A DNA stretch of 64,000 nucleotides, from contig NZ_JONT01000003.1 of the NCBI RefSeq assembly GCF_000711975.1, positions 62,001 through 126,000 of the forward strand. The letters are read 5' to 3'. Shown in pieces: positions 45,841 to 56,429 of the stretch. Both the position numbers and the translations under genes were made by a program. This DNA comes from Desulfofalx alkaliphila DSM 12257 (lineage in GTDB: Bacteria > Bacillota > Desulfotomaculia > Desulfotomaculales > Desulfohalotomaculaceae). Position 1 is the stretch's first letter, and the number at the start of each line of letters is the position of its first letter. The notes beneath the pieces are model-generated. The model had not been told where the DNA came from. It searched no databases and saw only the letters and a program-made list of their open reading frames with translations.

Positions 45841-47082
45841 TCAGCGAAGGGGTTTGCTGTAGTTGCCCACCGGCACCTCTTCCTTTAGGGCGGCTATAAA
45901 GTGCCCGATACCCATGGGCTGCTCCGCCGGCAGGGGTAGTTTTTCCAGCAAGTAGTCGGGATCAATATTCAGGTTTCTTATCTGCACCAGGTCCACACCG
46001 GTTTCCTTTATGAAGTCCAACAGCCTATGGGTTTCACTGGGCAGGTCGTTTAATCCGGGGAAGGTTAAAAGGTTTAGGTAAACAAATACTCCCCTTCCCT
46101 TGGCCAGTTTTATGCTCTTTTTTACGTCATCCAGGGTGTAGCCCCGGGGGCGATAATAGGCCCGGTAAATTTGGTCATTGGCGCTGATGATGCTTACCCT
46201 TAAGGAGTCTAAGCCCGCCGCCGCTATTTTTTCAATTCCCCCTGTGTAGCCGGCGTTGGAATTGATATTTATGGTGCCCTTGGGCGTCAGGGCCCTCATA
46301 TGCCTTATGGCCTGGGCAATGGTATCGGCTGCCATGGTCGGTTCACCCTCGCAGCCTTGGCCAAAGGAAATGATGGCATCGGCGGCCTGTTCCAGGTGGT
46401 CTGCCCCCACCTCCACCACCTCTTTAACGGTAGGTCGAAAGTTTAGCCTGGATTGGGGCGAGGGGCAGCATTCCGCCGGCTGCTCCGATATACAGCCCAG
46501 GCAGCGGGCATTGCAGGCGGGGGATACGGGCAGGCCCCCTTCCCACCTTTGGTAAAATATGTTTTGGGCGGTAAAGCATTGGTATTCCCTTGAACAGTGG
46601 GCCAGATGCCGCAGAATTCTGTTTTGGGGGTATTTTTCTAAACGCCGGTCAATTAGGCGGGGCAGGTTTTCGGTGCTGTAATAGCGGGGATTCCATTTTA
46701 CCGTTTCGTCCGTCTGCATGGCGGCCACGTACAGTCTTTCATCCTTCAGCACCACCGCGGCGTAGCCCAGTAGGGGCAACGGTTTCTTGCCGGCCCGCCT
46801 GTAGCCGGGCAGGAGGGTACGGCTGTAGCCCTGGGGCAGGGTTGCACCCACCGGATAAGCGGGCCCCGGGCCGTAGGGGTTTTCCTTGAGCAGTACAAAG
46901 TCACCCTTCTTGTTAATACCAATGGGGTGGGATTGGGGCAGCATCACCAGCCCCGCACTTTCCGGCAGCGGTATCAGGTCTTCATCTATTATTTCCACAA
47001 ACATTTCCCCGGTCCGGCCCACCGGTTGGATTGGGTAGTCAAAGAACTCTCCCCTGGAGTTGGCAAAGAGTAGTTTGTACAT
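45841..47082 (-). CDS. Radical SAM protein of unknown substrate
   Basis: The 413-residue protein has an N-terminal region of about 165 residues without a known fold signature (GEFFDYPIQPVGRTGEMFVEI). A radical SAM core follows, with the CxxxCxxC iron-sulfur motif in ACNARCLGC at about residue 190. IISFGQGCEGEP and NINSNAGYTGGIEKIAAAGLDSLRVSI match later SAM-barrel strands. Four more cysteines cluster just after the motif (CISEQPAECC). It lies between rpmE and the LysM/M23 gene in a conserved housekeeping area, which suggests a widely kept function in this lineage. The reaction is unknown. Confidence 0.82.
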   Translation of the reverse strand: MYKLLFANSRGEFFDYPIQPVGRTGEMFVEIIDEDLIPLPESAGLVMLPQSHPIGINKKGDFVLLKENPYGPGPAYPVGATLPQGYSRTLLPGYRRAGKKPLPLLGYAAVVLKDERLYVAAMQTDETVKWNPRYYSTENLPRLIDRRLEKYPQNRILRHLAHCSREYQCFTAQNIFYQRWEGGLPVSPACNARCLGCISEQPAECCPSPQSRLNFRPTVKEVVEVGADHLEQAADAIISFGQGCEGEPTMAADTIAQAIRHMRALTPKGTININSNAGYTGGIEKIAAAGLDSLRVSIISANDQIYRAYYRPRGYTLDDVKKSIKLAKGRGVFVYLNLLTFPGLNDLPSETHRLLDFIKETGVDLVQIRNLNIDPDYLLEKLPLPAEQPMGIGHFIAALKEEVPVGNYSKPLR

Positions 47083-47132
47083 GGCGGTCTCCCTTTATTA
47101 AATTTTGAATTATAAGTTTTAAATTATAAGTC

Positions 47133-48038
47133 CTAGGCGTAGGAGTTCAGTTCAATACAGAGCAGGGGGTCAAAGGGCACTCCCTGGTATTGAACCTCCC
47201 AGTGCAGGTGGGGGCCAAAGGATCTGCCCGTGTTGCCCACCCTTGCTATGGGATCATTTTTTTGCACATACTGGCCTGAATTAACCAGCAGAGCGGAGCA
47301 GTGGGCGTAGAGGGTGCGTATGCCTCCGCCGTGATCAATAATTACCGTGTAGCCGTAGTCGCCGTAATAGCCGCAATAGGCCACTCTACCCCCCTGGGCT
47401 GCCCTAATCAGTGCGCCCTGGTCGGCGGCAATATCCACACCGTGGTGGGGCCGGCCTTCATCCCGGATACCAAAGGGGGAAGATATTCTACCCTTTACCG
47501 GCCAGTCCATGGCAAAAAAGGGCATGGCGGTGCTGCCCGACGCAGCGGCGGCAGCTGCTTTTGGGCCGGCCCCGGCAGCCGGTATGGTTAAGGTTTGTCC
47601 CACCTGCAGGTAGTCGGGGTTGCTGATCCTGTTGACCCGCAGCAGTTCCTGCACCGGCACCTGATAGTTTTGGCTAATGGCTATAATGCTTTCACCGGCC
47701 TTTACAGTGTGGCTGGTTTGTCCGCCGGGCAGGTCGATTGCCTGTCCAACGTAGAGCCGGCTTTCGCTGTCTAAGCCGTTGGCTGCAGCCAACCGGGCCA
47801 CCGATATGCCGTGCCTATTGGCCAAATCCCACAGGGTGTCGCCGGGTTTTACCCGGTATACCGTGGTGCCGGACCGGGACACCCCTGCCGGCGCTGTTTC
47901 CGGTTGATAATTTACACGGTTAACGCCATAGGGTTTGTTTTTTATAATCATTTCATCTAACCGGGCATGGGCAGCGGGGCTAAAGCAGCCCATTAGCAGC
48001 ACCAGCACCAGTAAGTATACTGTTCTTTTGAATAGCAT
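47133..48038 (-). CDS. Secreted LysM and M23 peptidase-domain protein
   Basis: The 301-residue protein has a signal peptide (VYLLVLVLLMGCFSPAAHA). Two LysM repeats follow: VYRVKPGDTLWDLANRHGIS and SHTVKAGESIIAISQNYQVP, about residues 60-155. The C-terminal M23 metallopeptidase domain has zinc ligands in HHGVDIAADQG and HLHWEV. It should bind peptidoglycan and cut its peptide cross-links. The cysteine in the signal (LLMGCF) resembles a lipobox, so a lipoprotein form is possible. It lies downstream of rho. Confidence 0.92.
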   Translation of the reverse strand: MLFKRTVYLLVLVLLMGCFSPAAHARLDEMIIKNKPYGVNRVNYQPETAPAGVSRSGTTVYRVKPGDTLWDLANRHGISVARLAAANGLDSESRLYVGQAIDLPGGQTSHTVKAGESIIAISQNYQVPVQELLRVNRISNPDYLQVGQTLTIPAAGAGPKAAAAAASGSTAMPFFAMDWPVKGRISSPFGIRDEGRPHHGVDIAADQGALIRAAQGGRVAYCGYYGDYGYTVIIDHGGGIRTLYAHCSALLVNSGQYVQKNDPIARVGNTGRSFGPHLHWEVQYQGVPFDPLLCIELNSYA

Positions 48039-48053
48039 TTAGTCTCACCTCAT

Positions 48054-48084
48054 AATGACAATAGTTAGTTATATTATTGCCATT
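48054..48084 (-). other. Hairpin between rho and the LysM/M23 gene
   Basis: On the minus strand AATGGCAATA pairs with TATTGTCATT (one G-U pair) around an 11-base loop, 27 bases past the rho stop. No U-run follows. It could slow or process read-through. Confidence 0.5.
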
Positions 48085-48111
48085 AGTTGGGAGGGCTATT
48101 CATTATTTGTT

Positions 48112-49449
48112 TTAATCGTCGTTGGTCACCATTTTACGGGTGGGGGGGTAGCTGGGCACTATGGCCTTGGCCTTTTTTCTCTGCTGCAGCATGGCCTGAA
48201 CCAACTGGCTGTTGGTTTTGCTGTTTTTCATGCGTTCAAAAAGAACTTCCAGGGCATCCCAGGGGTTGGCGTTGCTGAAAGCCCTTCTAAATCCCCAAAC
48301 CCACTCCAATTCATCCTTGGTAAGCAGGGATTCTTCGCGCCTGGTGCCCGAGCGCTGTACGTCTATGGCCGGGAAGAGCCTGCGTTCGGCCAGGCGGCGG
48401 TCCAATATTAATTCCATGTTGCCGGTGCCTTTAAATTCTTCAAAAATAACGTCATCCATGCGGCTGCCGGTTTCAATCAGGGCCGTTGCCAGTATCGTTA
48501 AACTGCCCCCTTCTTCTAAATTGCGGGCAGCACCGAAAAATCTTTTCGGCTTGTGAAGGGAAGCCGGGTCAACGCCGCCGGACAGGGTTCTGCCGCTGGG
48601 GGGTATCACCAGGTTGTAAGCCCTGGCCAGCCGGGTGATGCTGTCCATTAAAATAACAACGTCCCGCTTGTGCTCCACCAGGCGTTTGGCCCTTTCCAGC
48701 ACCATTTCTGCCACCTTTACATGGTTTTCAGGCGGCTCATCAAAGGTAGAAGCCACCACTTCACCGTTCACTGAGCGCTCTATATCGGTTACTTCCTCCG
48801 GCCGCTCGTCAATTAGCAGCACCATCATTTCTATTTCCGGGTGATTTTGGGAAATGCTGTTGGCTATTTCTTTTAGCAGGGTGGTTTTGCCCGCCTTGGG
48901 GGGGGCCACTATTAAACCACGCTGCCCCTTGCCTACCGGAGCAATTAAATCAATAATACGGGTACTTCTTTTCTCCGGGCTAAGCTCCAGGGAAATTCTG
49001 TCTTCCGGGTAAAGGGGGGTTAAGCCGTCAAAGTGCAGTCTTTCTGGAGATATTTCAGGGGGATCGCCGTTTACTTCTTCCACCCTCAGCAAGGCAAAGT
49101 AGCGTTCGCCTTCCTTGGGTCTGCGCACCTGGCCGGATACCCGGTCCCCTGTACGCAGGTCAAACTTTCTGATTTGGGATGATGATACATAAATGTCATC
49201 ATTGCTGGGGTGGTACTTAAAGGGTCTTAAAAAACCATAGCCGTCGGGCAGTTTTTCCAGCACCCCTTGGGCTTGAATTATACCCTCCTGTTTGGTTTTG
49301 TATTTTAGAATTTCAAAAATCAGTTCTTTTTTGCGCAGTTTATAATAGCCCGGTAATTCCATGGCCCGGGCTATCTTGTACAACTCTACCATGGTTTTGC
49401 TTTCTAAAGTATTGATGTTTACATCCAAGATTCTCAAATCTCCCATCAT
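48112..49449 (-). CDS. rho: Transcription termination factor Rho
   Basis: Rho is a hexameric RNA helicase that ends untranslated transcripts. The 445-residue protein has the N-terminal Rho domain (SKTMVELYKIARAMELPGYYKLRKKELIFEIL), a cold-shock RNA-binding fold (GVLEKLPDGYGFLRP), the P-loop VAPPKAGKTTLLKEI near residue 205, Walker B VVILMDSITRLARAYN, and the Q-loop region PPSGRTLSGGVDPASL. The N-terminus is uncertain: no strong SD precedes the double ATG. It follows the DUF2062 gene by 23 bases. Confidence 0.96.
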   Translation of the reverse strand: MMGDLRILDVNINTLESKTMVELYKIARAMELPGYYKLRKKELIFEILKYKTKQEGIIQAQGVLEKLPDGYGFLRPFKYHPSNDDIYVSSSQIRKFDLRTGDRVSGQVRRPKEGERYFALLRVEEVNGDPPEISPERLHFDGLTPLYPEDRISLELSPEKRSTRIIDLIAPVGKGQRGLIVAPPKAGKTTLLKEIANSISQNHPEIEMMVLLIDERPEEVTDIERSVNGEVVASTFDEPPENHVKVAEMVLERAKRLVEHKRDVVILMDSITRLARAYNLVIPPSGRTLSGGVDPASLHKPKRFFGAARNLEEGGSLTILATALIETGSRMDDVIFEEFKGTGNMELILDRRLAERRLFPAIDVQRSGTRREESLLTKDELEWVWGFRRAFSNANPWDALEVLFERMKNSKTNSQLVQAMLQQRKKAKAIVPSYPPTRKMVTNDD

Positions 49450-49472
49450 ATTTACTTAATGCCGATGACAAT

Positions 49473-49976
49473 TTATTTTCTTATAAACCGGCTGCCTTGC
49501 CCCGCTTGGGTCAGGGTTATTTTCTTTTGCAGCACCCTGCGGGAAATGAAGTAGACCAGGGTGCAGACCACTATTGTGTTCACAATTGCACCCACCAAAA
49601 GGGGATGCCCCATGGTTTTGCCCAGCGTTAACCAAGTATTTACACTGGCAAATTCAAGGTTGGAAGTAAAAAGGTATAGGGGCACCGGTTTGCCGGTTAG
49701 CAGTAAAGAACCCACTATTACGTCAAGGGCAAAGAAAAAAGGTGCGGCCCATTTAAAGAGGATTAATGTCAGCAGGGCTGCAATAACGTTAAAACCCATC
49801 AACCAGGCTGCAAAGTAGGCAAGGGGATAACCGAATATCGGTATTGGTAAAAAGAGCATGGCAACGCCCACCGCCATTCCACCGGCGATTTTGTGGGGTG
49901 CATCTGGCAGGCTCATTAGTTTATTATATCTTTCAATAAAGATTTGTCGATACTTCTCTATTAATTCCTTTAACAC
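49473..49976 (-). CDS. DUF2062-domain membrane protein
   Basis: The 167-residue protein has an amphipathic N-terminal helix and then three to four membrane segments. The characteristic HKIAGGMAVGVAMLFLPIPIFGYPLAYFAAW (residues about 28-58) contains the FLPIP motif of DUF2062. The GTG start follows GGGGAGAG. The function of this family is not established; some members are fused to glycosyltransferases. It sits between tal and rho, and probably shares a transcript with rho. Confidence 0.8.
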   Translation of the reverse strand: MLKELIEKYRQIFIERYNKLMSLPDAPHKIAGGMAVGVAMLFLPIPIFGYPLAYFAAWLMGFNVIAALLTLILFKWAAPFFFALDVIVGSLLLTGKPVPLYLFTSNLEFASVNTWLTLGKTMGHPLLVGAIVNTIVVCTLVYFISRRVLQKKITLTQAGQGSRFIRK

Positions 49977-50019
49977 TGGGGCTCTCTCCCCTGGATCTAC
50001 TTACAGGTGGACAGGTGTA

Positions 50020-50670
50020 TTAGTTTTGGCCCGGCACCTTGGCCCAGTCGGCCAAAAATTTTTCTATACCTGCATCTGTTAAGGGGTGGTTAATCATCTG
50101 CTTTAATACTTTAGGCGGAACGGTGGCAATGTGTGCACCTGCCTTGGCAGATTGCAGCACATGTAGGGGATGTCTAATGCTGGCAGCTATAATTTCTGTT
50201 TTAAATTGGTAATTGTTGAAGATTGTAACTATATCATAAATTAAATCCATTCCGTCGTGGCCGATATCATCTATCCGGCCCACAAAGGGGCTTACATAGG
50301 TGGCACCTGCCAAGGCGGCCAGCAGGGCCTGGTTGGCTGAAAACACCAGGGTTACGTTGGTCTTTATGCCCCTTTCCCTGCACTCCTTGGTTACTTTCAG
50401 GCCCGCTTCGTTCATGGGCAGTTTAACCACTATGTTAGGATGAATTTCAGCCAATTGTATTGCTTCTGCCAACATTTTATCCGGTTCAAGGCTTACAGCT
50501 TCAGCGCTAATGGGGCCCTTAACCAGGTCGGTTATTTCTTTTACCACCTGGGCAAAATCCCTGCCTTCCTTTGCTATCAGCGAAGGGTTAGTGGTGACGC
50601 CAGAGATAACGCCCAATTGATAACATTCCCGAATTTCGTCTATATTTGCAGTATCCAGAAAAATTTTCAA
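50020..50670 (-). CDS. tal: Transaldolase (TalC/fructose-6-phosphate aldolase-like)
   Basis: The 216-residue protein is the short transaldolase form. It begins [35 protein letters not shown] and has the Schiff-base lysine in [18 protein letters not shown] at about residue 84. It ends [14 protein letters not shown]. It moves dihydroxyacetone units in the pentose-phosphate pathway. The TTG start has GGGGTGAT upstream. Order spo0F-fba-tal-rho corresponds to the Bacillus ywj region. Confidence 0.93.
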   Translation of the reverse strand: MKIFLDTANIDEIRECYQLGVISGVTTNPSLIAKEGRDFAQVVKEITDLVKGPISAEAVSLEPDKMLAEAIQLAEIHPNIVVKLPMNEAGLKVTKECRERGIKTNVTLVFSANQALLAALAGATYVSPFVGRIDDIGHDGMDLIYDIVTIFNNYQFKTEIIAASIRHPLHVLQSAKAGAHIATVPPKVLKQMINHPLTDAGIEKFLADWAKVPGQN

Positions 50671-50700
50671 AGCCTAAATCACCCCTCACCTCATAATTGC

Positions 50701-50735
50701 CTTAGCCTTAGCCCGGCCTTGGGGCTAAGGCTAAG
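50701..50735 (-). other. Long hairpin spanning the fba stop codon
   Basis: CTTAGCCTTAGCCC pairs with GGGCTAAGGCTAAG around a short loop. The fba stop codon (50731-50733) lies inside the stem. No U-run follows on the minus strand, so it is probably a pause or processing site rather than a terminator. Confidence 0.6.
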
Positions 50736-51585
50736 CTTTACCGCTTGAGCCAAATATTCTGATTTTTTCCCTTATTACTTCTATGGCAGCTTCCCTGCCC
50801 GGGCCAATTATTTTTCTGGGATCTATTTCATTGGGTTTTTCATTTAGCACCTTGCGGATGGCACCGGTAATTGCTTCCCTGATGTTGGTGTCGATGTTCA
50901 CCTTGCATACGCCCAAAGAAATGGCCCTTTGAATGGCCTCGTCGGGCACTCCCGATGAGCCGTGCAGTACGATGGGTATTTTAACCAGGGACTTAATTTT
51001 TTCCAGTCTTTCAAAGTCCAGCTTGGGTTCTCCCTTGTACTGACCGTGGGCAGTGCCAATGGCCACCGCCAAGGAGTCAACATTGGTACGTTCTACAAAT
51101 TCCCTTGCTTCCTCGGGGTCGGTGTACATGGCGTCTTTTTCATCTACGGTAATATCATCCTCTGTGCCACCTATTTTACCCAGTTCTGCCTCCACCGATA
51201 CCCCCACCGGTCTGGCCACCGCCAATACACGGTTGGTAAGCTCTATGTTTTCCTCCAGAGGGTATTGTGAACCGTCAATCATCACTGAGCTAAAGCCAGC
51301 CCTAATGCACTGGACACACTGCTCAAAACTGGTGCCGTGATCCAGGTGTAGGGCCACCGGTATTTTTGCTTGCTCCGCCGCTATTTTTGACATGCCCACT
51401 ATCCATTCTAAACCGGCATACTTAATGGCACCTTGGCTGGCCTGAATAATAACCGGGGCATTTTCTGCCTCGGCCGCAGCTATAATTGCCTGCACAATTT
51501 CCATGTTGTTACAGTTAAATGCTCCCACTGCGTATTTCCCGGCCTCGGCCTTTTGTAGCAATTCATTAACTGTCACCAATGCCAT
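50731..51585 (-). CDS. fba: Class II fructose-1,6-bisphosphate aldolase
   Basis: The zinc enzyme cleaves or forms fructose-1,6-bisphosphate. The 284-residue protein has zinc ligands in VALHLDHGTSFEQC, AIGTAHGQYKGEPKLDF and IPIVLHGSSGVPDEAI, plus the phosphate-binding KVNIDTNIREA. It follows the zinc-ribbon gene by about 110 bases, including that gene's terminator, so it should have its own promoter. A hairpin covers the stop codon. Confidence 0.96.
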   Translation of the reverse strand: MALVTVNELLQKAEAGKYAVGAFNCNNMEIVQAIIAAAEAENAPVIIQASQGAIKYAGLEWIVGMSKIAAEQAKIPVALHLDHGTSFEQCVQCIRAGFSSVMIDGSQYPLEENIELTNRVLAVARPVGVSVEAELGKIGGTEDDITVDEKDAMYTDPEEAREFVERTNVDSLAVAIGTAHGQYKGEPKLDFERLEKIKSLVKIPIVLHGSSGVPDEAIQRAISLGVCKVNIDTNIREAITGAIRKVLNEKPNEIDPRKIIGPGREAAIEVIREKIRIFGSSGKA

Positions 51586-51621
51586 TATATTTTCCCCCTT
51601 TGTTTTTTATTCCCTACTAAG

Positions 51622-51653
51622 ATAATTAAAATGCCCGAACCTTGTTCGAGCAT
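51622..51653 (-). terminator. Terminator of the zinc-ribbon protein gene
   Basis: ATGCTCGAAC pairs with GTTCGGGCAT (one G-U pair) around AAG and is followed by TTTAATTATC on the minus strand. Confidence 0.82.
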
Positions 51654-51697
51654 GTTTAATCGGTCATCTTATTATGGTCTAAATACTGGCTCTTTAT

Positions 51698-52390
51698 TTA
51701 ATGTTTGTTGCGTTTGCGGCACTTTTTTTTCGGCTTATGCTTGGTGCCGTTGTTAGCTAAGCTATCTAAACACTTAAAACCATGCCTGGCCAGCTCGATA
51801 TACTCCACCTCTTTAATAACCCTTAGGTCTTCTTCGGTTTCAGCATAGATAATGTTAATGCTATCACAATCTTTGCATTGCAATTCCAACCTGTCGGGGA
51901 ATATGTCCACCTCTATGGAGTCATTGCCGCACTGGCAGTAGAGGGCGTTTCTTTCAGCTATATCGTGTAAGCAGTTTAGCACCTCGTACATTATGCCCGA
52001 ATTATTAAAGTAATCGTCGTTATCGAACTGATCAATTAACTTTTCAAGGTCGTATTCATGGTTCTTTACAGCTTCACGCACCTTTTTATCCGGTCCCAGG
52101 TGTCCCAATTCAACGCCTGTTTCCTGGCAATAAAGGTTGATCAGTTGCTGTGACCACAATTTAGACCCGGTAATCTGGCGCTGGTGCTTCACCTCACAAA
52201 TTACACAGGGTAACTGCAGTGCATAAAAGCCGTTTCGTTTTTTGCTGGCAACTAACAGGACGGCGCCGCAGGCACACTTCACTTCCAGCTGCCGACGGCC
52301 GGAGAAAGCAAAACGGGACAGCATATGAAATTCTAGTTTTCCGCATTGGGGACATCTCATGGCCAGTACAGTGCTGGTGTTAATAAGCAT
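51698..52390 (-). CDS. Multi-cysteine zinc-ribbon protein of unknown function
   Basis: The 230-residue protein has several cysteine pairs that suggest metal binding: CPQCG (about residue 13), CACG and CVIC (middle of the N-terminal half), then CQCG and CKDC in the C-terminal half. A helical middle region (EYDLEKLIDQFDNDDYFNN) links them, and the C-terminus is very basic (KHKPKKKCRKRNKH). The ATG at 52390 follows AGGAGGT; a longer frame lacks a site. It lies between spo0F and fba, where Bacillus has no gene. A nucleic-acid-binding or regulatory role is an inference from the basic tail only. Confidence 0.75.
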   Translation of the reverse strand: MLINTSTVLAMRCPQCGKLEFHMLSRFAFSGRRQLEVKCACGAVLLVASKKRNGFYALQLPCVICEVKHQRQITGSKLWSQQLINLYCQETGVELGHLGPDKKVREAVKNHEYDLEKLIDQFDNDDYFNNSGIMYEVLNCLHDIAERNALYCQCGNDSIEVDIFPDRLELQCKDCDSINIIYAETEEDLRVIKEVEYIELARHGFKCLDSLANNGTKHKPKKKCRKRNKH

Positions 52391-52493
52391 TGCCCGCAGA
52401 CCTCCTATCTTTATCTGCAACTTTAAGTAAAATATTCGCCGTTTATGCATAAACTCCTTTTCTTTATTAGTATTTCTAACAAAATTATATTGC

Positions 52494-52856
52494 TTATTTT
52501 ATATATTCCTTTGCCAGCCGGCGAACCTTTTCTATGTCAAAGGGCTTACACAGGTAATCCTTTACCCCAAGCTGCTCTGCCTTTTTAACATTTTCTGTCT
52601 CACCGGAGGCGGTAACCATCACCACCGGCACCTCTATATCCATATCCCTGATTTTTTCCAGTGTTTGCAGGCCGCTGAGGCCGGGCATGTTCATGTCCAG
52701 CAGCACCAGGGAAGGGGTAATCCTTTGCAGCTTTTCCAATGCCTCTGCACCGCTGGCAGCCTCCTCTATGCAAAAGTCCCCCTTAAAAATTTCATAAAGG
52801 AGCCTTCTGACTCCGGGCTGGTCGTCTACTATTAGCAGTGTTTTTTGAGCGTGCAA
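52494..52856 (-). CDS. spo0F: Response regulator, Spo0F type
   Basis: This stand-alone receiver domain has 120 residues. Counting from the TTG start, Asp11 and Asp12 (IVDDQ), the phosphorylated Asp54 (LLDMNMPG), Thr82 (MVTASG) and Lys104 (CKPFD) all fall at the positions of Bacillus Spo0F. It relays phosphate from sensor kinases toward Spo0A through Spo0B, or in simpler clostridial systems acts differently. The TTG follows GGGAGGT; the longer ATG frame is rejected. Neighbouring fba, tal, rho and pyrG give the conserved setting. Whether a full phosphorelay exists cannot be judged here. Confidence 0.88.
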   Translation of the reverse strand: MHAQKTLLIVDDQPGVRRLLYEIFKGDFCIEEAASGAEALEKLQRITPSLVLLDMNMPGLSGLQTLEKIRDMDIEVPVVMVTASGETENVKKAEQLGVKDYLCKPFDIEKVRRLAKEYIK

Positions 52857-52932
52857 TATTCCACCTCCCAAGCATCTCCCATTTATCTTTACCATATTTC
52901 GTCATTATTGGCAAAAAACCTGCAAACCGCTG

Positions 52933-53661
52933 CTAGATATTTATTTGGGTTAAAAAAGTTGAGGTTAAACCGGCCAATACCAGCAGGGATATCAGTGCAA
53001 ATACCACACCCGCAGCCCAGGGGGTGGCAACCACCGCAAAGGCCCTGCCGGTGGTAAATTTATGTGCCTCCCTCAGGCCAATGGTTAACAGCACCACTCC
53101 CCACAGGTATATGGCAATGGATGCAAGGGCTGAGAGGGTATCAACGGCAGCCGATTGAGGAAGAAGAATTTCTAAGCCTTGTATGGGCAGCATCAGTACC
53201 GCCGGCAGTCCTGCTAAACCGTACACGGTAAAGGAGGTGAGCGCCCTTCCCCGGCCCCCGTAAAATTCAGCAATTAGGTGCAGCAGGGCGCTGTAGAAAA
53301 ACCACAGCAGTATGTTTAAGATAAAGGCCCCCATGGCCATCATGGGTGCCGCAGCCTCCAGGAATTGCATTAGGCTGCCGGCCATCTGATCGATGGCAAG
53401 TTCGTGGGCCAGGGGACTTTGTTGTATAAAGAAGGTTGACATCAGTGCCAACACAAAGTTGACGCCCAGAATTAAAATAAGGGTGAGCTTTACCGGTGGT
53501 TTTTCAGCCACCCTTTGGTATGTTTTTACCGGGTCAAAGAGTATGCCGTAAACCAAGTCGTACACTGTAAGTGCCTGTTGGGGAGGCTCCACCTGTCCAT
53601 TGTTATCCTCAAAGGGCTGTGCTTGGTCTTCCATGGGGTGAAGTTCTTTATTCTCCGTCAA
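52933..53661 (-). CDS. Yip1-family membrane protein
   Basis: The 242-residue protein has an acidic, Gln-rich cytoplasmic N-terminus (about 30 residues), then YDLVYGILFDPVKTYQRVAEKPP, the typical Yip1/YIF1 entry, and five membrane segments. LREAHKFTTGRAFAVVATPW is the characteristic loop before the last segment. The TTG start follows GGGAGTTGATATT. The cellular role of bacterial Yip1 proteins is unclear. It follows sppA by 13 bases and may be cotranscribed with it. Confidence 0.8.
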   Translation of the reverse strand: MTENKELHPMEDQAQPFEDNNGQVEPPQQALTVYDLVYGILFDPVKTYQRVAEKPPVKLTLILILGVNFVLALMSTFFIQQSPLAHELAIDQMAGSLMQFLEAAAPMMAMGAFILNILLWFFYSALLHLIAEFYGGRGRALTSFTVYGLAGLPAVLMLPIQGLEILLPQSAAVDTLSALASIAIYLWGVVLLTIGLREAHKFTTGRAFAVVATPWAAGVVFALISLLVLAGLTSTFLTQINI

Positions 53662-53674
53662 AATATCAACTCCC

Positions 53675-54589
53675 TTAGGGTAGCATTAGTATTAAGCGGT
53701 ATTTAATGAGGTCCAAGCCTTGGGGCGAAAGTATATTGCCCGCTGACAAAGGCCATAAAAGGTCATCCCAAATTGTTCTCGGGGTTAAGTTTACCACATC
53801 GGGCTGCTCTATTCCTGCCATTTGGGCAGCGGCATCAATGGCATCTTGCATGTCGCCCAGCTGATCCACTAAGCCCAATTCCGCTGCCTGGCGGCCGGTG
53901 AACAGTCTGCCGTCGGCCAGCTCCTGCACCTGCTCCGCTTCCATCTTGCGCCCTTCAACCACCACGTCTAAAAACTGTTGGTAAATATCGTCCACCATGC
54001 TTTGAAATATTTCCCGCTCTTTGTCTGTCAGGTGGCGGGCATCTGAGCCCATGTCCTTGTGGGGGCCGCTTTTAAAGGTGTTTCTGTCTATGCCCAGCTT
54101 TTCGTAAAGACCCTGCAGGTCCACTGTTTCCATAATTACCCCTATGCTGCCGGTCATGGTGCTGGGGTTGGCCACAATATGGTCTGCCTCGCAGCATATC
54201 CAATATCCCCCGGAGGCCGCAACTTCGGCCATATATGCCACCACCGGTTTGCCGGTTTGGCGCAGGCGTTTTATTTGGTTGCCTATTTCCATTGAGCCCA
54301 CCGCAGTGCCGCCGGGGCTGTTAACCCGCAGCACCACTGCCTTTATGCTGGGGTCATCGGCTGCCTCCTGCAGCTGGTTGATTATGGTTTGTGAACCCGA
54401 CTGCAGTTGGCCGAAACCACTGCCGCCGCTGCCGCCGCTGACAATGGTGCCGGTGATATCTATTACCCCCACCGCTTCTTCGCCCGAGTTGTGGGCCGAT
54501 TTGGTTTCCGGTGTGTCTTTGTTAAATGCGGCCATAAGCAGTGACACTACCACCGCTAGGGCAATTATTCCTGTGACAATTTTTTTCAA
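53675..54589 (-). CDS. sppA: Signal peptide peptidase SppA
   Basis: The membrane serine protease degrades leftover signal peptides. The 304-residue short form has an N-terminal anchor (VTGIIALAVVVSLLMAAF), then VVLRVNSPGGTAVGSMEIGNQI, the catalytic lysine and serine regions KPVVAYMAEVAASGGYW and NPSTMTGSIGVIM, and DGRLFTGRQAAELGLVD. The TTG at 54589 follows AAGGAGG by the usual distance and is preferred over an ATG 21 bases upstream. Bacillus SppA forms rings and is inhibited by SppI; no inhibitor gene is visible here. Confidence 0.94.
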   Translation of the reverse strand: MKKIVTGIIALAVVVSLLMAAFNKDTPETKSAHNSGEEAVGVIDITGTIVSGGSGGSGFGQLQSGSQTIINQLQEAADDPSIKAVVLRVNSPGGTAVGSMEIGNQIKRLRQTGKPVVAYMAEVAASGGYWICCEADHIVANPSTMTGSIGVIMETVDLQGLYEKLGIDRNTFKSGPHKDMGSDARHLTDKEREIFQSMVDDIYQQFLDVVVEGRKMEAEQVQELADGRLFTGRQAAELGLVDQLGDMQDAIDAAAQMAGIEQPDVVNLTPRTIWDDLLWPLSAGNILSPQGLDLIKYRLILMLP

Positions 54590-54679
54590 TATTGATAACC
54601 TCCTTATCAATGGCTCTCCATTAGCTTATGTAATCACTGCCTTAAACATGGTTTGTAAATATTTGTAAGGGTTACAGAT

Positions 54680-54719
54680 AAAAGAAAAGCTTTGGTAAGT
54701 TTGAGTTTTTACCAAAGCT
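54680..54719 (-). terminator. Terminator of pyrG
   Basis: AGCTTTGGTAA pairs perfectly with TTACCAAAGCT around a ten-base loop and is followed by TTTCTTTTATC on the minus strand. Confidence 0.9.
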
Positions 54720-54731
54720 GCTTTGTGTCTT

Positions 54732-56399
<1,668 letters not shown>

Positions 56400-56429
56400 T
56401 TATATGCTCCAAAAGGGGGTGTCAATATG

